Assembly (NCBI GenBank): GCA_934177025.1
Contig: CAKPPA010000078.1
Span: 1-5,390, forward strand
Direction: 5' to 3'
Source: an uncultured Clostridia bacterium
GTDB taxonomy: Bacteria; Bacillota; Clostridia; Christensenellales; CAG-314
Length of the DNA: 5,390 nucleotides
The notes below the pieces were generated by a model. It was given only the letters and a program-made list of their open reading frames with translations. It ran no database searches and was not told where the DNA came from. Shown here piece by piece: positions 1 to 3,687 of this stretch. The translations under genes and the position numbers were made by a program. Position 1 is the stretch's first letter; every line of letters starts with the position of its first letter.

Positions 1-101
1 TTTTATTCTTTTTTGACGCAAATATTACCGCAACAACGTGTAAGGCAATGTGTAAAACATAAAAAAGAGAAGTCACAACCGATTCCCCCTTTCCCTTTCG
101 C
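1..101. other. A/T-rich gene-free left edge
   Basis: I see no coding frame with a ribosome binding site, no tRNA and no convincing promoter here. A TTGACG at 13-18 has no -10 box at a usable distance. A run of five C at 85-89 could pair with five G at 110-114 in the first unit of the adjoining tandem array, which would give a weak hairpin. Whatever gene lies further left is outside the window. Confidence 0.4.
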
Positions 102-272
102 TTTGTTTTGGGGGATGGAATTTGTTTGGGGAATAAACTTTGTTTGGAGATGGAAATTGTTTGGGAATGGAAATTGATTGAGAATTGAAATTTGTTTGGA
201 AATGAAATTGATTTTGAAATGTAGTTGGAATGTAGTTTGTTTGGGGAATAAAATTTGTTTTTGAACAATGAA
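102..272. repeat. Degenerate 17-18 bp tandem repeat array, about 10 units
   Basis: Reading the plus strand, the phrase TTTGTTTGGGGAATGGAAA recurs with drift, and I can phase it almost without gaps. Units start at about 102, 121, 139, 157, 174, 191, 208, 225 (short, 11 bp), 236 and 254. Most units are 17-18 bp. The units at 121-138 and 236-253 differ only in their last base, although six other units lie between them. The plus strand is G/T/A-rich and nearly free of C, so a minus-strand transcript would be a C/A/U-rich, weakly structured RNA. No unit carries a dyad or a fixed spacer, so this is a minisatellite-like array and not CRISPR. It sits just beyond the terminator of the membrane-protein gene at 384-1007. 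Its function is unknown. Confidence 0.75.
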
Positions 273-307
273 AAAAGTAGAAACCTCAAAAGAAATCTCT
301 ACTTTTT
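272..307 (-). terminator. Intrinsic terminator of the six-helix membrane protein gene
   Basis: A perfect 10-bp stem pairs 272-281 (AAAAAGTAGA) with 298-307 (TCTACTTTTT) around a 16-nt loop. Read on the minus strand it follows the stop codon at 384-386 by about 75 nt and ends in a run of six T. The plus-strand reading also ends in T, so it could stop transcription from either side. The stem is A/T-rich, with only three G-C pairs, so it may be a modest terminator. Confidence 0.6.
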
Positions 308-383
308 AAGTTTTTAATCATTTTTTGCAATCCGAATCCATTGATTGCCGGTTCGCCCTTTTGGTAGGACGGTTACAAAAACG

Positions 384-1007
384 TTAGTTTTCGTCCGTGG
401 AATTACCTTCCTCCGTGGAATTTACTTCCGCTTCAAAATGCACGTCGCATTCGATTTTTTCGAGCGAATTGAACAAATAGAAGGTGTACACCCCATAAAT
501 GACCACCAACAACACGTCAATATCACCCAACGTTTTGCCGGAACCGGTGACATCAAACAGCAAATCGAATACCAACGATACCACAAACGCGAAAGACAAA
601 AGTCGCGCGAGGCGTTGCATCATCGGTTCGTCGGTGCATTGCGCAACTACGTAAAAAATAGCGAACGCCAACGAAACGGCAATGCTGACAATTTTAATCG
701 TCCAAGCCGTTGCACCCATACGCCCCGACCAAATGGTGGTTGTAAGCACAAAATTAAGGAACATGAAAATCGCAAACATCACCACCGAAAGCAAGCGGTA
801 CACCTTTTGCGCTTTTAACGAAATGCGATCGCCCGTAAGTGCAAACGTAACGCCGATGGTCAAATAAAACACGGCGATGACTACCGCACTGATGCCGATG
901 CCGAGCACTGCGCCGGTGTAAGACAAAAAGTTTAAAAAATAGATAAACAACAGCGCACCAAAAGCCATTAATGTGTTTGGTTTTAAGTAATCGTTTAATT
1001 TTTTCAT
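384..1007 (-). CDS. Six-helix membrane protein of unknown function
   Basis: I do not recognise the family. The 207-residue product has a short basic N-terminus (MKKLNDYLK) and six hydrophobic stretches at about residues 13-31, 33-57, 72-93, 101-122, 134-153 and 163-182. It is therefore almost certainly an integral cytoplasmic-membrane protein. No catalytic or transporter signature is visible. After helix 6 comes a hydrophilic acidic tail (residues about 183-207) ending in two copies of a six-residue unit, NSTEEG then NSTDEN. The ATG at 1005-1007 is the best start: AGAGAGGT lies 9 nt upstream and a strong promoter lies just before it. It is monocistronic, with its own promoter and a terminator at 272-307. 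A six-helix layout with an even helix number would put both ends on the same side, and the positive N-terminus suggests the cytoplasm. Confidence 0.85.
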   Translation of the reverse strand: MKKLNDYLKPNTLMAFGALLFIYFLNFLSYTGAVLGIGISAVVIAVFYLTIGVTFALTGDRISLKAQKVYRLLSVVMFAIFMFLNFVLTTTIWSGRMGATAWTIKIVSIAVSLAFAIFYVVAQCTDEPMMQRLARLLSFAFVVSLVFDLLFDVTGSGKTLGDIDVLLVVIYGVYTFYLFNSLEKIECDVHFEAEVNSTEEGNSTDEN

Positions 1008-1016
1008 ACGAAATTT

Positions 1017-1068
1017 ACCTCTCTGTAAAAATATAACATAGTATATGCCGTTGCGGCGGTTCCGTCAA
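1017..1068 (-). promoter_or_regulatory. Strong sigma-70/sigma-A promoter and Shine-Dalgarno for the membrane protein gene
   Basis: On the minus strand the -35 box TTGACG (1063-1068) and the -10 box TATACT (1040-1045) are separated by exactly 17 bp, each one mismatch from consensus. Transcription should start near 1032-1034, giving a leader of only about 25 nt. That leader carries the Shine-Dalgarno sequence AGAGAGGT at 1017-1024, 9 nt before the ATG. The spacer between the boxes is GC-rich. There is no room for a riboswitch, so regulation, if any, would act at the promoter. Confidence 0.8.
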
Positions 1069-1176
1069 GTAGCAAAAGGAAAACCGCGAACGGAAAAGGA
1101 AGGAAAACGTCGCAATTTTGGGACGGAAATGAAAAGAACAACACAAAAGCGTTGCCCTTAAAAAATCGTATGCTAC

Positions 1177-1232
1177 GTAACAAGGAAAAAATTCCCGAAA
1201 CGGCAATGTTTTTATGCCTTTTTCCTTGTTAC
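1177..1232. repeat. 14-bp perfect inverted repeat (long hairpin)
   Basis: GTAACAAGGAAAAA at 1177-1190 is perfectly repeated in inverted orientation at 1219-1232, with 28 nt between the arms. The loop contains a smaller GGCA/TGCC pairing (about 1202-1218). Read on either strand the arms would form a long stem, but no clean T-run follows, so it is not an ordinary terminator. It lies between the tRNA terminator and the promoter of the membrane protein gene, about 110 bp upstream of that promoter's -35 box. It could be a transcript-blocking structure, a protein-binding dyad or the remnant of a tiny mobile repeat. I cannot choose between these from sequence alone. Confidence 0.7.
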
Positions 1233-1268
1233 TCAAGAAAAATGGTACGAAATAATTTTTTGCCTTAT

Positions 1269-1358
1269 AATTTTTCTGCCGAAAAATTGGCGTTCGCTCC
1301 GCTCGGCTACACGGTCACCCTGATGCAAAACTGCGTTTTGCTCATTGCTTCCGCAATG
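1269..1358. other. Hairpin-rich non-coding stretch (three perfect short stem-loops)
   Basis: Three perfect inverted repeats follow one another: AATTTTTC-TGCC-GAAAAATT at 1269-1288, GCAAAAC-TGC-GTTTTGC at 1325-1341, and CATTGC-TTCC-GCAATG at 1343-1358. The last two are one base apart and would stack. The part from about 1289 to 1380 is noticeably richer in G+C than the surrounding spacer. The stretch lies past the tRNA-Ile terminator, so it would only be transcribed by read-through or from an unseen promoter. Together with the 14-bp inverted repeat at 1177-1232 it looks like an intergenic repeat element or a structured RNA. No reading frame here has a ribosome binding site. Confidence 0.5.
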
Positions 1359-1381
1359 AAAAGGTGGGGCTTTCAGGCAAC

Positions 1382-1405
1382 AAAAAAAAGCGGGCACTTA
1401 CCCAC
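1382..1405 (-). terminator. Intrinsic terminator of the tRNA-Ala/tRNA-Ile unit
   Basis: Seven bases past the CCA of tRNA-Ile the minus strand folds GTGGG-TAAGTG-CCCGC (five pairs including one G-U), extended by A-T pairs at the base. Eight consecutive T (1382-1389 on the plus strand as A) follow. This is a standard rho-independent terminator and fixes the end of the tRNA transcript. Confidence 0.85.
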
Positions 1406-1411
1406 TTTGTT

Positions 1412-1488
1412 TGGTAGGACTGAGTGGACTCGAACCACCGACCCCCACCTTATCAGGGTGGTGCTCTAACCTGCTGAGCTACAGTCCT
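1412..1488 (-). tRNA. tRNA-Ile(GAU) with encoded CCA
   Basis: The minus strand folds into a complete cloverleaf. The acceptor stem AGGACTG/CAGTCCT has seven Watson-Crick pairs, the D-stem is GCTC/GAGC, and the anticodon stem is CCACC/GGTGG. The loop CTGATAA places anticodon GAT at 1452-1454, which decodes AUC and AUU as isoleucine. The T-arm is GGTGG-TTCGAGT-CCACT with one G-T pair. The discriminator is A (1415), and the 3' CCA is encoded at 1412-1414. The mature body is 74 nt plus CCA, the usual length. It is the second gene of a two-tRNA transcript, 41 bp after tRNA-Ala. The Ile/Ala pair is typical of rRNA spacers, but here the order is Ala then Ile and no rRNA is in the window. Confidence 0.97.
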
Positions 1489-1529
1489 GTGAAAGAAATG
1501 TTTTTAAGTTCCCGTACTACGGAAATTTT

Positions 1530-1605
1530 TGGTGGAGGTAATCGGGTTCGAACCGATGACCCCCTGCTTGCAGGGCAGGTGCTCTCCCAGCTGAGCTATA
1601 CCCCC
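1530..1605 (-). tRNA. tRNA-Ala(UGC) with encoded CCA and an atypical C33
   Basis: The minus strand forms a full cloverleaf of 73 nt plus CCA. The acceptor stem GGGGGTA/TACCTCC contains a G3-U70 wobble, the hallmark recognised by alanyl-tRNA synthetase. The D-stem is GCTC/GAGC, the anticodon stem CCTGC/GCAGG, and the T-arm ATCGG-TTCGAAC-CCGAT. The discriminator is A (1533) and CCA is encoded at 1530-1532. The anticodon is TGC (1570-1572), reading GCN alanine codons. The loop is CCTGCAA, so position 33 (base 1573) is C, where almost all elongator tRNAs have U. The rest of the gene is intact, with a perfect promoter, so it is probably functional. It is the first gene of the tRNA transcript. Confidence 0.96.
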
Positions 1606-1637
1606 GAAAAAAAACATTTCGTTTCAAACGCTTACAT

Positions 1638-1666
1638 AGCATAACACCTCGACGAAAAGTTGTCAA
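1638..1666 (-). promoter_or_regulatory. Consensus promoter of the tRNA-Ala/tRNA-Ile transcript
   Basis: On the minus strand a perfect -35 TTGACA (1661-1666) and a -10 TATGCT (1638-1643) are spaced by exactly 17 bp. Transcription should start around 1630-1632, about 25 nt before the first base of tRNA-Ala. An A-rich tract (CGAAAAAACAA) directly upstream of the -35 box resembles an UP element. This architecture fits a strongly expressed stable-RNA unit. Confidence 0.88.
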
Positions 1667-1761
1667 TTGTTTTTTCGTTGATTTATGCATCCTTTTTTCA
1701 GAATTTTCAGAACTTTTTTGATTTTGGTTTTTTGAAAAAATTTTCGACTTGTTTTTGCCTT

Positions 1762-1803
1762 TTACAAAGGGCGAAGCCTTTTTGGCTTCGCCCTACGTTG
1801 TAA
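1762..1803 (-). terminator. Very stable hairpin downstream of the PH-domain gene, terminator-like
   Basis: AGGGCGAAGCC (1768-1778) pairs perfectly with GGCTTCGCCCT (1784-1794) across a five-base loop. The stem is extended by TTACAA (1762-1767) with TTGTAA (1798-1803) past a three-base bulge. It is the most stable simple hairpin in the window. It lies about 90 nt past the stop of the PH-domain gene and before the tRNA promoter. On the minus strand only TTTGT follows the stem, so the T-run is poor. It may act as a rho-assisted terminator, as a 3' RNA-protecting stem, or be an interspersed palindromic repeat. Confidence 0.5.
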
Positions 1804-1813
1804 CCCTTGCTTT

Positions 1814-1846
1814 CACGCCGAAAGCGGCGTTTTGCCGCTACGCGTG
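1814..1846. other. Compound hairpin with two mutually exclusive folds
   Basis: Outer arms CACGC (1814-1818) and GCGTG (1842-1846) enclose AGCGGC-GTTTT-GCCGCT (1823-1839). A competing perfect stem, CGCCG-AAAG-CGGCG (1816-1829), uses some of the same bases, so both cannot form at once. It lies about 45 nt after the PH-domain gene stop. Alternative folds recall attenuators, but no gene starts directly downstream in the direction of transcription, so this is more likely a 3' UTR structure or palindromic repeat. Confidence 0.5.
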
Positions 1847-1892
1847 TTTACCCTTTCCCTACACTGCGTTTTGTGCGTGTCGCAAAAGGACG

Positions 1893-2540
1893 TTATTTTT
1901 TTTCGTATTTCGTCGGGTAGCCTTCGTTGGCTTCCGGTCGATAGGCATTCGGATAAAACGTGTCCGTTTTCATGTCGTGGACGACTTCCTGCAAAAACCG
2001 CACCGTGTCGTAAGGATTTTCGATGTCCCACAGCACTTGCGCTTTGCCTTTGCCCGTCAGGTAAATATCGCCGACTTTTAAAATGCGATCGATAATGCCG
2101 ACTTTGAGGTTGACGCTTTCGATGTCGGCATAATAAATGCTTAGCACGTCGATGCCGATAATGCCGCTACGAATTAAAACCCTTTTTTGCGTTACTGCGT
2201 ACTCCAAATTTTTATGAGCGTGGTTGGCGGTTAAAACGTTTTTCAGCCAAAGCCACACCGGCAACAGATGAAACGCGAAAAACACGCAAAGTGCCACGAT
2301 AAACACCGGCGGCATTTCCGAAAATATGTTGTTGGTAATCATGATTGCTAAAAACGCACCGTCGAACAAAAGCCAAACCAGCGCAAGCGGCAGCATTTTG
2401 CAGATGCTCCCCCACAAAAATGCAGATTTTTTCGGTTTCCCGCGCCATAGAATTTGCTCGTCCGCCGTAATCAAATCCTCGATGCGGTTGTGTTTCATGT
2501 CGGAATTCGGTTTAAAATACTTTTCGTCGTATGTTCCCAT
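1893..2540 (-). CDS. Two-helix membrane protein with a bacterial PH-like (bPH2/DUF304-type) domain
   Basis: The 215-residue product begins with a hydrophilic segment ending in ILWRGKP (residues 30-36), a phrase typical just before the membrane part of DUF304-type proteins. Two hydrophobic helices follow at about 46-68 and 77-99. A soluble beta-rich region (about 113-190) starts EYAVTQKRVLIRSG and continues to a closing helix after an NPYDTVRFL stretch, matching the bacterial pleckstrin-homology fold. Related proteins are membrane-anchored and mostly uncharacterised; some relate to envelope stress or bacteriocin resistance, but nothing here shows a specific role. The tail (191-215) is polar and lysine-rich. 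The ATG at 2538-2540 has AAGGAG 5-6 nt upstream and is a better start than the internal Met15. The gene stands alone between the aro operon terminator and the tRNA pair. The family call rests on recognised motifs, not a profile search. Confidence 0.8.
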   Translation of the reverse strand: MGTYDEKYFKPNSDMKHNRIEDLITADEQILWRGKPKKSAFLWGSICKMLPLALVWLLFDGAFLAIMITNNIFSEMPPVFIVALCVFFAFHLLPVWLWLKNVLTANHAHKNLEYAVTQKRVLIRSGIIGIDVLSIYYADIESVNLKVGIIDRILKVGDIYLTGKGKAQVLWDIENPYDTVRFLQEVVHDMKTDTFYPNAYRPEANEGYPTKYEKK

Positions 2541-2550
2541 GGTGGCTCCT

Positions 2551-2589
2551 TTTTTTCAAAAGTTTACCATATTTTTTTTGAAAAAACAA
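2551..2589 (-). promoter_or_regulatory. Candidate weak promoter inside an A/T inverted repeat, upstream of the PH-domain gene
   Basis: The minus strand offers TTGTTT (2584-2589) and TAAACT (2561-2566) spaced by 17 bp, a weak match to the -35 and -10 boxes. They are overlapped by an 11-bp perfect inverted repeat, TTTTTTCAAAA (2551-2561) and TTTTGAAAAAA (2576-2586), around a 14-nt centre. Such a dyad could be an operator, but A/T homopolymers make chance symmetry easy here. The Shine-Dalgarno AAGGAG of the gene lies just downstream at about 2546-2551. Confidence 0.35.
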
Positions 2590-2642
2590 CTGCGAAAATT
2601 ATTTTTTTACGCACCCACCGCAATTTTTTTACGGGACGCCTT

Positions 2643-2679
2643 AAAAAAAGCGCAAACCCGAACGATTTGCGCTTTTTTG
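2643..2679 (-). terminator. Strong bidirectional-type terminator closing the aroC-pheA-tyrA operon
   Basis: AAAAAAGCGCAAA (2644-2656) pairs perfectly over 13 bp with TTTGCGCTTTTTT (2666-2678) around a nine-base loop. The minus-strand reading ends in seven T, as a rho-independent terminator should. It lies about 165 nt after the tyrA stop. Because the plus-strand reading also ends in T, it could block transcription both ways. Confidence 0.82.
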
Positions 2680-2706
2680 ATTTTTGTTTTTTGTTCCGCT
2701 TTTCCT

Positions 2707-2748
2707 ATTACGTAGTTTTCCTTTTCAATTACGTAGTTTTTCCTTTCC
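2707..2748. repeat. Two-copy 21-bp tandem direct repeat with TACGTA cores
   Basis: The segments 2707-2727 and 2728-2748 are near-identical. Each starts ATTACGTAGTTTT and continues into a T/C-rich run, so the period is 21 bp, or two helical turns. Each copy holds the palindrome TACGTA. The pair sits in the 3' untranslated region between tyrA and its terminator. It may be a simple tandem duplication or a pair of protein-binding sites on the same DNA face; there is no promoter nearby that it would control. Confidence 0.55.
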
Positions 2749-2841
2749 CTTGGTTACTGCTTCCGCAAACCCTACCATTTTGCTTTTTTGATTTTTCCTT
2801 CCGAAAAAGGCTCCGTGCGACTACGGAAAATCGCCGCGACG

Positions 2842-3687
2842 TTAGCGAAACTGTTTTTCCTTTTCCAAACTTTGCACTTTGCGGTCGTTCCCCTGTTGCA
2901 AAATGTTTTGCAAGGCGGCGGCATCGGAATCACGCACGGCATCCCTTAATTTTTCGAGATTATGCATTAGCTCCTCCATTTCGTTGAGTAGCGGCTCCCG
3001 ATTCAGCAAAAACAACTCCGTCCAAAGTTTTGCGTCGATTTTGGCAACGCGCGTCATATCCGCAAAACTGCCGGCACAAAACCCATCCTTTTCGGCAAGT
3101 GTTTTGCTTTGAATGTAGCCGTTGGACACAACGTGCGCCAATTGCGACGTGTAGGCAATGACACGATCGTGCCGTGCCGCCGTTGTATGCTCGACGTGCC
3201 GAAAACCGATTTCCTCCGCAAGGGCGCACACCGCAAGGAGGCGCGCCTCGGGGACGTTTTCGTCCACCACAATGAAACTTGCACGATCGAACAACGTTTC
3301 CTGCGAATAGTCGTAGCCGGAATACTCGCGCCCCGCCATGGGATGCACGCCGATAAAGCACACGTTGTGTTCCGCCGCTTTGGCTTTGACGCCGTTTAAA
3401 ACGTACTGCTTGACGCCGCACGTGTCGAACACCGTGCTATCGCCGAAAAACGCCGCGTTTTCGTTAAAAAACGACACCGTTGCTTTCGGCGGAAGCGCAA
3501 GAATCGTCATATCCATATCCTTCAGCGTGCGTTGTTGCAAAATTCCGCAAATCGCACCGTCCGCCAAGGCTTTTTTTACACTTTCCGCATTGCAATCCGC
3601 ACCGTAAACCTCGTGCTTCGTGCGGAACGAAATGGCTTTTGCAAACGAGCCGCCGATGAGCCCAAGCCCCACAATTCCGATTTTCAT
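2842..3687 (-). CDS. tyrA: Prephenate dehydrogenase (tyrosine branch), no ACT domain
   Basis: This cytoplasmic enzyme oxidatively decarboxylates prephenate to 4-hydroxyphenylpyruvate, the precursor of tyrosine. The 281-residue protein opens with a Rossmann fold, GLGLIG (Gly7, Gly9, Gly12). Asp31 at the end of the second strand (YGADCN) favours NAD+ over NADP+. The family signature GVHPMAGREYSG holds the expected catalytic His115. The helical dimerisation domain carries HDRVIAYTSQLAHVVS (173-188) and DMTRVA with Arg213, a prephenate-binding position in the family. The open frame extends to 3747, but the ATG at 3685-3687 is the start: GGAGG lies 7 nt upstream and the Rossmann motif begins immediately. 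It overlaps the pheA stop as ATGA, implying translational coupling. The protein stops soon after the helical domain, so it lacks the C-terminal ACT domain of Bacillus-type TyrA; feedback by tyrosine would need another route. Confidence 0.95.
   Translation of the reverse strand: MKIGIVGLGLIGGSFAKAISFRTKHEVYGADCNAESVKKALADGAICGILQQRTLKDMDMTILALPPKATVSFFNENAAFFGDSTVFDTCGVKQYVLNGVKAKAAEHNVCFIGVHPMAGREYSGYDYSQETLFDRASFIVVDENVPEARLLAVCALAEEIGFRHVEHTTAARHDRVIAYTSQLAHVVSNGYIQSKTLAEKDGFCAGSFADMTRVAKIDAKLWTELFLLNREPLLNEMEELMHNLEKLRDAVRDSDAAALQNILQQGNDRKVQSLEKEKQFR

Noticed and set aside
13..46. TTGACG as a plus-strand -35 box
   Set aside because: No -10-like hexamer falls 16-19 bp downstream and no gene starts on that strand.
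102..272. CRISPR array at the left edge
   Set aside because: The repeats are 17-18 bp, degenerate and contiguous with no unique spacers or internal dyad, and no cas genes are seen.
345..818. Plus-strand open frame of 157 codons
   Set aside because: It lies antisense to the membrane protein gene, is rich in His, Arg and Asn as shadow frames are, and lacks a ribosome binding site.
1015..1236. Minus-strand open frame upstream of the six-helix membrane protein
   Set aside because: It begins with TTG without a Shine-Dalgarno sequence, runs through the hairpin arm and the promoter of the real gene, and has a low-complexity composition.
1152..1469. Plus-strand open frame of 105 codons running into the tRNA-Ile complement
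   Set aside because: It has no ribosome binding site, crosses the inverted repeats and the tRNA terminator, and ends in tRNA antisense sequence.
1411..1644. Plus-strand open frame containing SGLEPPTPTLSGWCSN and RVRTDDPLLAGQVLSQ
   Set aside because: It is the antisense of the two tRNA genes. These phrases are well-known spurious proteins produced by translating tRNA-Ile and tRNA-Ala complements.
2535..2544. GCCACCATGG around the PH-domain gene start, identical to a eukaryotic Kozak consensus
   Set aside because: Coincidence: the gene has a normal bacterial AAGGAG site and bacterial neighbours, with no sign of an engineered construct.
2454..2987. Plus-strand open frame of 177 codons spanning the PH gene start, spacer and tyrA end
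   Set aside because: It crosses two genes and a terminator, is dominated by Phe from T-runs and has no ribosome binding site.
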